DNA of 42,348 nt from a virus: the IMG/VR virus record IMGVR_UViG_3300043411_001400, positions 1 through 42,348 of that record. One strand, written 5' to 3'. The notes beneath the pieces are model-generated. The model saw nothing but the letters and a program-made list of their open reading frames with translations. It was not told the origin of the DNA and made no database searches. Below, in pieces: positions 25,817 to 33,090 of the stretch (its first letter is position 1; the number at the start of each line of letters is the position of its first letter). Made by a program: the position numbers and the translations under genes.

Positions 25817-26568
25817 TATATAGATTTAAAAAAGTTTGTAAAGGTGTATATCGTGGGTCTGCTCCAAGAAAAAAAGATATTGCTGAATTAAAGAATAAAT
25901 ATGGAATAAATAAAATAGTTTCCTTGGATGAACCAGAGGGTGAAAGAATATCTAATGATTGCAAAAAAAACGGGATAAAGCAATTAAAGTTTTATCTTGA
26001 TTTAGAAGATGAAAGCATAGATAAAGTTTTAGATGCGGATCTAAAAAAAATATTTATAGATGATGGACCAGTATTTATTCATTGTAGGGCTGGGAAGGAT
26101 AGGACTGGTTTTGTTTCATGCTTAATAGAAACAAGATATTTGGGAAAATCTTGTACTTCTGCGATTAATCATGCTAAATCACTTGGATTTGGATCTTTTG
26201 TTGATAAAAAAATAATAGATAGGATGATAAAAGAAGTTTGCAAATCATGCAAAAAAGATCATAAACATTATAAGCAAGATTCGAATGATGCAGATATAGT
26301 TGGTAATTCAAGACAATATCATGGTGATAATCATGATAGTTATTTAGATAGTGGTCAGTTAGGTAGTTTTTCACCACATCTAAGCCCAACAAGACAATAT
26401 CCAGTAGATTTAGTATATAATCCATTGGATGATGCTTCTGATAACAAACGAATATCTCCAGTTAAGAATAAGAATAATGCTGTACCGAGAGTTGGTGAAT
26501 ATGATAATGCAGCTGGCTTAGCTGGTGCTGGACCAACTGAAAATTATGGAGGGTTTTTACATGATTAA
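25813..26568 (+). CDS. Dual-specificity/tyrosine-type protein phosphatase with long C-terminal extension
   Basis: 251 residues. The domain begins 'GVYRGSAPRKKDIAELKNKY', the usual start of DSP-like phosphatases. The signature HCRAGKDRTG (H90, nucleophile C91, R97) is a complete CX5R P-loop. Asp residues in 'FYLDLEDESID' (62-70) are candidates for the general acid. The domain ends near residue 160 with 'CKSCKKDHKH', a possible metal knuckle. The last 90 residues are Asn/Asp/Ser/Pro-rich, probably disordered, ending 'TENYGGFLHD'. It would remove phosphate from Ser/Thr/Tyr or from another phosphorylated substrate. It is embedded in virion genes by 4-base overlaps, so it may be packaged or act during assembly. 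Confidence 0.85.
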   Translation: MIYRFKKVCKGVYRGSAPRKKDIAELKNKYGINKIVSLDEPEGERISNDCKKNGIKQLKFYLDLEDESIDKVLDADLKKIFIDDGPVFIHCRAGKDRTGFVSCLIETRYLGKSCTSAINHAKSLGFGSFVDKKIIDRMIKEVCKSCKKDHKHYKQDSNDADIVGNSRQYHGDNHDSYLDSGQLGSFSPHLSPTRQYPVDLVYNPLDDASDNKRISPVKNKNNAVPRVGEYDNAAGLAGAGPTENYGGFLHD

Positions 26569-27238
26569 AAAATCTTATTTGGTTACTATGGCTTATACTT
26601 CTTTTACTGAAGAAATTTCAAAAGAAGAATGTAGCAGAGCAAATATGTTATTATCATATCTTGATTATGCTAGGAAAACATTAGATGAAGCTTGTAAATA
26701 TCTTGATACAATAGCTGTTCCATTTAAAAATTCAAAAGAGTCTGGCACAGCAATAACATCAGATCAAATATTAAAAGATAGAGCGCATCTAAGACAATTT
26801 AAAGAAGAAGTAATTAAAAAGTTCAATCACTTTAAAGTGTATGCTGGATATGCTTATGGTGGATTTGAGTATTTCTCTTCAGACCCACAAATATTAGGGT
26901 TATCAAAAAGTTTATTTACCTCTATAGATACACTTGAAAATAAGGTGAATGGATTTATTGCTTTATTTGATAATTTAGATAGCGCTGATTTCGTTGATAA
27001 TATATTAAAAATGATTGGAGATGATTCTGAGGAGTCTAAAGGTAAAGATTCTATAAAGAAGCATTGTGAAACTATAAAGACATTAATTGAAGACAGGATT
27101 CAGCATCATATAGCAAAACATGTTCTTGGTAGTAGCTGGCTTGACTCTGTATCAGGTAAAGTCAGTATAACTCCACAGAAGAGAGTTCCAAAGATAACTA
27201 AGTACTATGAAGATCTAAAAAGTAATAAAAATGTTTGA
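26561..27238 (+). CDS. Hypothetical helical protein
   Basis: 225 residues from the ATG at 26561, chosen because GGAGGG lies 7 bases upstream; a longer in-frame start at 26525 lies upstream of this RBS. It overlaps the phosphatase stop. It is mostly helical ('ANMLLSYLDYARKTLDEACK') with an aromatic patch 'HFKVYAGYAYGGFEYFSSD'. A basic tail ends 'ITKYYEDLKSNKNV'. No known family is recognised. It is likely part of the virion or assembly block. Confidence 0.6.
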   Translation: MIKKSYLVTMAYTSFTEEISKEECSRANMLLSYLDYARKTLDEACKYLDTIAVPFKNSKESGTAITSDQILKDRAHLRQFKEEVIKKFNHFKVYAGYAYGGFEYFSSDPQILGLSKSLFTSIDTLENKVNGFIALFDNLDSADFVDNILKMIGDDSEESKGKDSIKKHCETIKTLIEDRIQHHIAKHVLGSSWLDSVSGKVSITPQKRVPKITKYYEDLKSNKNV

Positions 27239-27251
27239 GATTAGGAGATAA

Positions 27252-27362
27252 ATGTTAATAAAGCATGGTGATGTAAAGATAGTTAAGGTATATACAGAAG
27301 AAGAAAAGAAAGAATTAGAGAAAGATGATCTTGAAGAGAAGAAAGACAAAACTAAAAAATAA
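27252..27362 (+). CDS. Very small charged protein (36 aa)
   Basis: ATG at 27252 with a strong TTAGGAGA ribosome-binding site 4 bases upstream, 14 bases after the previous stop. The product 'MLIKHGDVKIVKVYTEEEKK' continues as a Glu/Lys/Asp-rich helix ending DKTKK. The SD, operon position and coding-like composition support a real gene. The function is unknown. Confidence 0.6.
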   Translation: MLIKHGDVKIVKVYTEEEKKELEKDDLEEKKDKTKK

Positions 27363-27547
27363 TTTTGTTTATATTAATAAGTGAATATAAAAATGTAAAT
27401 ATTGTTCAATTAAATTAGAAAGATCATATTATGCCTCTAAGAAAGTTTGGCTGACATACGAGTAAATTTAATGCCAATATGTTATAGATATAAATTTAAG
27501 CACAAGAATTTAAAACTACTAAATGTATGGCTTAAAGATAAGGTATA
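27363..27547. other. Intergenic region before the protease/scaffold gene
   Basis: 185 A+T-rich bases without a strong hairpin. They hold a 7-codon frame (27431) and a 25-codon frame, 27471-27548 ('MPICYRYKFKHKNLKLLNVW' then LKDKV), whose TAA overlaps the ATG of the large gene as TAATG. The 25-codon frame has no evident SD. It may be a leader peptide for translational coupling or may be chance. Confidence 0.4.
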
Positions 27548-30500
27548 ATGTTTAAAAAATTTGGCGAATCTACAAAATGCAAGATAGAGGAATCTGATTC
27601 TTGCACTTCTTTTATAAACGAAACAATATTAAACGAATTTAAAAAAACAGCTAAAGAATTAAAAATATTAGCTCCTTCTTCAGAAGATTTTCTTTATTTT
27701 TCTACAATTATGATGCACGCTGCCGAATCATCTGCAATAAATGATGATGGTACACCAAAACTAACAAAATCCGGTGAAACTGTAAATGTTGGTTGGGACA
27801 CAAGCGAAGGGACATGGAAGTGGAAAACTAATGATCCCACTATAAAACCATATAAAAATGCTAACGGCGATATTTTCCCTGAGAAAGAGCTAGTAACAGC
27901 ACATAAATTATGGATTAGTAAACCATTGTGTATAGATCATAAATCTTCTTCTGTAGACCATGTGCGTGGTTACATAGTTGATACTTATTATGATAGAGAG
28001 CTAAAAAGAGTTGTTGCTTTGTGTGCATTGGATAAAAAGAATTATCCTGATTTAGCTCATAAGGTATCTGCTGGAATTACACCAAATGTATCAATGGGTA
28101 CTGGTGTATCAATGGCTGTATGTACAGAACATGGTTGTCATAAAGTTGCAAGAGTTGAACAAGACTTTTGTAAGCATATGAAAGCAAAGTCAGGATACGG
28201 TGAAATTAACATAGGATTAAATCCAATTGAGTTATCAATTGTTGTTAATGGAGCTGACCAGAAGGCTAAGATAAAGCATATAATCGCCGCTGCAAATGCG
28301 CTAAATAATTATGTTGAAATGAAAGAGAATCAACTAAATAAATTAGCAAAAGAGAATTTTTCAGCTTCTCTTAATTATAGTAATGATGGAGTTGAAGGAT
28401 CAAAATCAGCTGGTGGATCTATTAATTTTAATACAAACTCAATTGAAGAGTTTAAGGCAGAGCTTGAAAAAGCACTAGAACAACTAGAATCAATTTCAAA
28501 AGAAGAAGTTGAAATAGAAAAAGAAATGAGTAAGGATTCTGGTGATGCTGGTAATAATAATGAATCTGATTCAAATACGGATTTCAATATTGCGGCTCCT
28601 GGACAAAAATTGGCAAGCAAAGATAGTTTAGAGTTGAGCGCAGAGCTTGAAGAAGCAAAGAAAGCAATAGCTTCACTAGAAGGCAAGCTAGAGAATCTAA
28701 AAAACAATTTTAACCAAATGTTAAATAGGGATGAAATGTCTGAATTAAAAAAGAATAGCTATTATCAAGGTACAGTAGAGCCAACCCCAGGCAAGCCACA
28801 ATATGCCAGAGAACCAGAAAACGAAAAACTTCGTGAAGATGGTGATAGACATATGCAAGTTGATGATCTAGGTGGCACTGAAGGTATGCACCCAGGCGTT
28901 AAAAGCGTCTCTATGTCTGAACTAGAACGAAAGAAACTATTAGCAAGAGCTGAGTCAGAAGAACGCGCAATGAGGAGAAACGCAATATTGGAAAATGCAA
29001 AAAAAGCCCTAAAAACTGAAGCATACTATCAAGGTGGTGGTGGTGTTAATGAACCAACTCCAGGTAAACCAAAATATCCAGTAGACAAAACAAATGTTGA
29101 TCTAAGAGATGATGACAAACATATGAATGGTCAAAAACCATTTCCAGATGTTGGCAGCGTTGATGGATTACATCCAAGTCCTTCTTCAGTTCAACAAAAA
29201 GATGAACTAAAAAGAAAAGAAATGCTTCATCGCGCTGGTCTAGAAGGTAAGTTTGTTAAAGTTACCAATGCTAATGGCTCAGTAAATTTTGATAAGACAG
29301 CTTGGGAAATATATAATGATGGCTCCCTAATACTAAAAGCTTCAGTACATGAACTAACAGGCGGAAGATCAGATCTATTCTATGATTCGATTGCTACAAA
29401 AGAATTCGGCAAAAGCCTCATTTCAAAAATTAAAGTTGAAGGATCAGATTCAGTTGCTAGACTATATAAATCAGCTCAAGAAATGCCAGTTCCTCCAGCT
29501 CCTCCAGCACCACCCGCAGACGGTGGACAACCACCAATGGATATGCCACAAGATCCAAATGCAATGCCAGCCACACCAGAACAAGATCTAAGCGATCCAA
29601 AGACAAAAGCCCTAGTATTATCAGAAGAAGTTAGAGATAAATCTTCAGATTTACATGAAGCTGTTAAAGCACTAGCAGGCGAAAAAGACGAAATAGGTGC
29701 TGCTGATCAAGCTACCAAGTCAGCTTCCTTTACACTAAAAAGACTACAAGCTAGCAGAAAAGAAATAAATGAAGAACTAATTTCAGCATTTAAAGAATGC
29801 ATTGCTAATCTAGATGACCATTCAAAAGAACTAGATATGGTAAATGAAATATGCGGAAGAAAAATAGCTAAGACAGTAGACTCAAATTTTGTTAACTATA
29901 TGAAAGATGAATTTGATGTTGTTTTCAAAGAAGCAAAAGCTTCACTAGACAATGCAGACGAGCTAATCGGCGCATTTGTTAGATATGCAAGAGGAACAGA
30001 TTATCTAGTCAAGCAAGCTCAACTAGAAGGATCAGAATCCGTTGATGCTCTAGGTGAATCATCTGGAGAATCTGAAACAGTTGAATCAGCAATCCAATCA
30101 GCACTAGAAGATGTTGGTGGTGCAGAGGATCTAGATATGTCTTGGGATGCATCTGATGCAGATGATAAAGACAAAGATGATGAAGACGATTGTGACGCAG
30201 ATGATAAAGAAAAAGATGACGAAGACGATTGCGATGCAGATGATAACGATGCAGACATTACGGCTACAAAGGAAGAATTAGCGAAAGTAAAAGCAAACCC
30301 AGGTGACAAAGTGACAGTAAAAGCTTCATTAGCAACAAGAGAAGGAAGAGATGCTCTAAGAGCAAAACTAGCAGCTGACACTCTAAAGGTTAGCCCACTA
30401 TTACACGATGCACATCCAAAAGGTGGCACTGTAATGATCAAAGATGTATCAGATAATCTAGGTAAAGTTGAAGATCTAGAAGAAATACATGATGTAATGA

Positions 30501-31036
30501 TGGATGTAGCCAAGGCTCCAGTTAAAGTTAGAAAAGAAGCTGAAACAATCAGAGCACTAGTTGCTGAAGGTTCAATAACAGAAGAAGACTTCCCAAGCCT
30601 AATAGCTGAAGGTGTTGATAAGGCTGCAATTGAGTATTACAAGAAATATTGGGCAGATTCAGATAAAGAAGGAAAAGAATTTGCTGCTGCTCTAGTAAGC
30701 GACGTAAAGAAATCAAAAGCAAGTGATGATTTCGAGGCTGAAAAAGTAAAACTATCAAGAGCCTATGAACTAGCTTATGAAATGGTTTCAAAGGGTCTAT
30801 GTGGAAGCGATAGAAAATCAATTGGCGAAAAAGTAGCTGAATTGGTTAAGGTTAATGATGATGGTTTTGAAACAGTTAAAAATGTTGTTGCTTCATACAA
30901 GCCAGTTGTAAAAACAGCAATGAGAATTCCATCAGTAGGTCATGTGGATTCACTTGGTGGCGAAAAAGTTGAGAATGAAGATCTAACTTCACAACTATCA
31001 GCAGCTCTATCAAGTGTTTCAAAAAGAATGTTCTAA
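27548..31036 (+). CDS. Prohead-protease-like domain fused to a large scaffold-like protein
   Basis: 1162 residues. Residues 60-250 resemble phage prohead maturation proteases: 'YKNANGDIFPEKELVTAHKL', 'PLCIDHKSSSVDHVRGYIVD' with candidate catalytic H131, and 'VSAGITPNVSMG' with candidate serines S174 and S182. A Cys/His cluster follows (C192, C197, C208, H210), then 'IGLNPIELSIVVNGAD'. Residues 290-400 are coiled coil. Residues 404-560 hold a duplicated 'YYQG..PTPGKP' unit. A 'WEIYNDGSLILKASVHELTG' domain, a proline linker, long helices, an acidic Asp-repeat, the AHP module (953-992) and a conserved-looking end 'RIPSVGHVDS' follow. It probably acts as scaffold and processes head proteins, possibly itself. 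The N-terminal protease call is by pattern and not certain. Confidence 0.7.
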   Translation: MFKKFGESTKCKIEESDSCTSFINETILNEFKKTAKELKILAPSSEDFLYFSTIMMHAAESSAINDDGTPKLTKSGETVNVGWDTSEGTWKWKTNDPTIKPYKNANGDIFPEKELVTAHKLWISKPLCIDHKSSSVDHVRGYIVDTYYDRELKRVVALCALDKKNYPDLAHKVSAGITPNVSMGTGVSMAVCTEHGCHKVARVEQDFCKHMKAKSGYGEINIGLNPIELSIVVNGADQKAKIKHIIAAANALNNYVEMKENQLNKLAKENFSASLNYSNDGVEGSKSAGGSINFNTNSIEEFKAELEKALEQLESISKEEVEIEKEMSKDSGDAGNNNESDSNTDFNIAAPGQKLASKDSLELSAELEEAKKAIASLEGKLENLKNNFNQMLNRDEMSELKKNSYYQGTVEPTPGKPQYAREPENEKLREDGDRHMQVDDLGGTEGMHPGVKSVSMSELERKKLLARAESEERAMRRNAILENAKKALKTEAYYQGGGGVNEPTPGKPKYPVDKTNVDLRDDDKHMNGQKPFPDVGSVDGLHPSPSSVQQKDELKRKEMLHRAGLEGKFVKVTNANGSVNFDKTAWEIYNDGSLILKASVHELTGGRSDLFYDSIATKEFGKSLISKIKVEGSDSVARLYKSAQEMPVPPAPPAPPADGGQPPMDMPQDPNAMPATPEQDLSDPKTKALVLSEEVRDKSSDLHEAVKALAGEKDEIGAADQATKSASFTLKRLQASRKEINEELISAFKECIANLDDHSKELDMVNEICGRKIAKTVDSNFVNYMKDEFDVVFKEAKASLDNADELIGAFVRYARGTDYLVKQAQLEGSESVDALGESSGESETVESAIQSALEDVGGAEDLDMSWDASDADDKDKDDEDDCDADDKEKDDEDDCDADDNDADITATKEELAKVKANPGDKVTVKASLATREGRDALRAKLAADTLKVSPLLHDAHPKGGTVMIKDVSDNLGKVEDLEEIHDVMMDVAKAPVKVRKEAETIRALVAEGSITEEDFPSLIAEGVDKAAIEYYKKYWADSDKEGKEFAAALVSDVKKSKASDDFEAEKVKLSRAYELAYEMVSKGLCGSDRKSIGEKVAELVKVNDDGFETVKNVVASYKPVVKTAMRIPSVGHVDSLGGEKVENEDLTSQLSAALSSVSKRMF
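28757..29240 (+). repeat. Internal tandem duplication in the protease/scaffold gene
   Basis: Two diverged units of about 65-75 residues: copy 1 from 28757 (SYYQG, EPTPGKPQY, LREDGDRHM, GMHPG, ERKKLLARA) and copy 2 from 29021 (AYYQG, EPTPGKPKY, LRDDDKHM, GLHPS, LKRKEMLHRA). The order of landmarks is identical. The divergence shows an old duplication kept by selection. Confidence 0.85.
30158..30247 (+). repeat. 39-base acidic tandem repeat
   Basis: About 2.3 copies of a 39-base unit starting at 30158, 30197 and 30236, coding for 'ADDKDKDDEDDCD', 'ADDKEKDDEDDCD' and 'ADDN'. The units differ mainly at third positions. The result is a poly-acidic linker with one Cys per unit inside the protease/scaffold protein. 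Confidence 0.85.
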
Positions 31037-31045
31037 AATAAACCA

Positions 31046-31086
31046 ATGAATGGGGAGATTATGTCTCCCCATTCATCAACATTTTT
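31046..31086 (+). terminator. Strong hairpin after the scaffold gene; possible attenuating terminator or mRNA 3' stabiliser
   Basis: ATGAATGGGGAGA (31046-31058) pairs perfectly with TCTCCCCATTCAT (31064-31076) around a 5-base loop. The T5 run begins 5 bases after the stem, which is not ideal for termination, so partial read-through into the 31103 gene is likely. Confidence 0.6.
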
Positions 31087-31102
31087 AAAAGGTTAATAAA
31101 CT

Positions 31103-31708
31103 ATGAAAAAAAACGAAATTTCAGATATGCTTGCAGAAGGGATGAATACTTACCTAGAAAGTCCAGAATTTAAGTTCTTATTTAGAAAAGCTGATTTAGA
31201 TCTAGAAACTCCAGTTGAAGAGCTAGATGGTTTAGGTGGTGGTTCTGAATCAGTTGATGATGTTGCTGGTGCTAGCTCACTAGATGATCTAGATCTAGAA
31301 CAAGAACTAAATGATCTAGGAACAGAAGAAGCTGGTCCATCAGATCCATTAAGCGAAGAACTAAGCGAATATTCAGCTAATTCAAATATGGCTGTAGATG
31401 GTTTACTATCTGCTTCAGCAGCTCTAGATGAACTAGGTGCAGTTCAAGCTTCAGCAGATTTACTAAAACTAGCATCTATGGTTGTAGAAGCCAAGAAAAA
31501 GAAAGTAAAAGAAGTTGAAGATAAGAAAAAAGGTAAAGACAAGAAAGAAGAAAAAGAAGAGAAGAAAGCCAAAGAAAAAGCTAAGAAAGACGAAGCTGAT
31601 GCTCGTGATAAGAAAATGAAAGAAAAAGAAAAGAAAGCCAAAGAGAAAGAAAAAGAAGAAGAGAAGAAAGCTAAAGAAAAAGCAAAAAAAGAAAAGGCTA
31701 AAAAATAA
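31103..31708 (+). CDS. Hypothetical protein with acidic middle and Lys/Glu repeat tail
   Basis: 201 residues with a weak AAGG ribosome-binding site. Residues 30-95 are acidic ('SSLDDLDLEQELNDLGTEEA'). Residues 99-131 form the recurring two-helix segment ('SASAALDELGAVQASADLLK'). Residues 131-201 are almost only Lys, Glu, Ala and Asp, with 'EEKKAKEKAKK' occurring twice, predicted as a single long charged helix. Leucines near the start of the gene are mostly CTA, as in other putatively abundant proteins here. It may be a scaffold or internal head protein. No family is recognised. Confidence 0.6.
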   Translation: MKKNEISDMLAEGMNTYLESPEFKFLFRKADLDLETPVEELDGLGGGSESVDDVAGASSLDDLDLEQELNDLGTEEAGPSDPLSEELSEYSANSNMAVDGLLSASAALDELGAVQASADLLKLASMVVEAKKKKVKEVEDKKKGKDKKEEKEEKKAKEKAKKDEADARDKKMKEKEKKAKEKEKEEEKKAKEKAKKEKAKK

Positions 31709-32265
31709 TGTTTAAAGAGGATAGCTTTGAGGAAGAACTATATTCTTCCATGAAGAAAAATTTAACTAGTAACTCTAAAACTGAAGATTTAAAGGTTAGA
31801 GCAAGCAACCTTAAAGTTATCCAATCTTTAAATTTTGTTGCTGAGATACTAGAGAAAAATAAATTCACTAAACAAGCTGAAGCAATAACTTCTTTCATGG
31901 GTAAAAGAATTGGTCTTAAAAATGTGCTAAGTTCTTTTCAAGATAAAGAATTCATAGAAAGGCTAGATAAAGATACTTCAGATATAATAAGCTTTCATTT
32001 CAAAAATGCCGGCATAGATAGCTCTAAATTTATAAATAAAAAATACTTTAATGAATATGAGCAGCTATTGGATGTTAAGTATTCAAGAGCAAGCAAGCCA
32101 AGTATGACATCTGAAAAACCACCAGTATTATATAAAGGTGAAATTTACAAAGATAATAAATATTTAGAGAACATAAAAAACATAATAGCTAATTCAACAA
32201 AAAATCAAGAGATAGATGGCGCTGATAATATTAGTGTCACATCAGAAGATTTTGAAGACGAATAA
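31708..32265 (+). CDS. Small hypothetical protein
   Basis: 185 residues, coupled to the previous gene by TAATG. Residues 38-68 ('IQSLNFVAEILEKNKFTKQA' and on) match the recurring two-helix segment. The C-terminal part is polar and ends acidic ('NISVTSEDFEDE'). It is the last gene before a strong terminator. No family is recognised; it is possibly an assembly protein. Confidence 0.6.
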   Translation: MFKEDSFEEELYSSMKKNLTSNSKTEDLKVRASNLKVIQSLNFVAEILEKNKFTKQAEAITSFMGKRIGLKNVLSSFQDKEFIERLDKDTSDIISFHFKNAGIDSSKFINKKYFNEYEQLLDVKYSRASKPSMTSEKPPVLYKGEIYKDNKYLENIKNIIANSTKNQEIDGADNISVTSEDFEDE

Positions 32266-32291
32266 TAAAATCTAGTATTCTTAACTTTATG

Positions 32292-32317
32292 GGAGCGATA
32301 CACTCGCTCCTTTTTTT
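32292..32317 (+). terminator. Rho-independent terminator
   Basis: GGAGCGA (32292-32298), a TACAC loop, TCGCTCC (32304-32310), then seven T residues. This is a canonical intrinsic terminator ending the 27548-32265 transcription unit. Confidence 0.92.
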
Positions 32318-32336
32318 ATTTAATAAAAGTATATAA

Positions 32337-32362
32337 AAGTAATATTTATATATACTTTTATG
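32337..32362 (+). promoter_or_regulatory. Putative phage promoter, motif copy (leaderless start)
   Basis: Identical over 26 bases, bar one position, to the motif at 1242-1267: TAATATTT, A, TATATAC, TTT, TATG. It sits 20 bases after the terminator T-run, and its final ATG starts the 32360 gene. An extra ATATAAAAG lies just upstream. There is no SD. A promoter is required here because the upstream unit is terminated. Confidence 0.65.
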
Positions 32363-33049
32363 TTCAAAACAATATTTTATGGTAAAGCTATGCCATATAG
32401 CTTTCCTTTAGATCCAAGCGTAGAATTTTTACCTGGAATGGTAGCACAGTTAACAGTTATTGGTGGTCAGCAAATGGCTACTGTATCTGATGGAACTGCG
32501 CCTATTGGTATTATAGATGATATTAGGACAAGAAGCTTTACGGCTGTATCTTGGAACGAAGTAATAATAGTTCCTGCTAGTGGTTCTTTTAATGGTGCTC
32601 AGTATGTAAGTGTTACTGACATAAACGCTCCATTGGCACATCCAAGTATAATAGCGGGAAGTTTTACATCTACTGTTAGGGCTGTATTAAATCCAAATAA
32701 TGGTATTCTTACATTTTTAACTGGAACTCCGTTGAACTATGACTTGACCGGATCTGGTATACCCAATGCTATTAAGGCTGTAGTTAATTATACATATAAC
32801 ATTCCAAACATTCCGGGCGATGACTCAACAATGGGCTCTGGGAAAGTTACAGTTTGGTATGAGCGGTTTATGTTTGAGACAGCGCAATTCGAGACAAATT
32901 GTAGTTATGCAATGAATGCAAATTTATATGTTTCAGAAAAGGGATTTTTAACATCTAGGAAACCTTCTAAATATCATCCATCAGTTGGTATGGTTATTAA
33001 TCCACCAAATCCAATTGGCAACAGCATGTTACAAGTATTATGGTGGTAA
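32360..33049 (+). CDS. Beta-rich probable virion protein, related to the 40032 product
   Basis: 229 residues with no SD, starting on the promoter-like motif. Strand-rich throughout, with a 'TAPIGIIDDIRTRSF' segment seen in decoration-type phage proteins. The C-terminal part has 'MGSGKVTVW' (about 158-166), 'NANLYVSEKGFLTS' (186-199), 'VGMVINP' and a final 'MLQVLWW'. The same landmarks occur in the same order in the 40032 protein (GSGKVTCW, LYATSAGLLTP, VGMVTAL, VVLHF). It is probably a capsid decoration or tail-tube-type beta-sandwich; the exact role is unknown. Confidence 0.65.
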   Translation: MFKTIFYGKAMPYSFPLDPSVEFLPGMVAQLTVIGGQQMATVSDGTAPIGIIDDIRTRSFTAVSWNEVIIVPASGSFNGAQYVSVTDINAPLAHPSIIAGSFTSTVRAVLNPNNGILTFLTGTPLNYDLTGSGIPNAIKAVVNYTYNIPNIPGDDSTMGSGKVTVWYERFMFETAQFETNCSYAMNANLYVSEKGFLTSRKPSKYHPSVGMVINPPNPIGNSMLQVLWW

Positions 33050-33090
33050 TAGGATATAATCTTATATTTGTATTAAAATGAGGATATTCT

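Noticed and set aside
27363-27547. tRNA or structured RNA in the gap before the scaffold gene
   Set aside because: No cloverleaf, T-loop GTTCRA-type sequence or strong stem could be found by eye.
30019-30513. 164-codon open frame on the minus strand
   Set aside because: It is antisense to the acidic and helical part of the scaffold gene. Its Ser-rich product mirrors the Asp/Glu/Ala codons of the + strand and has no RBS or domain.
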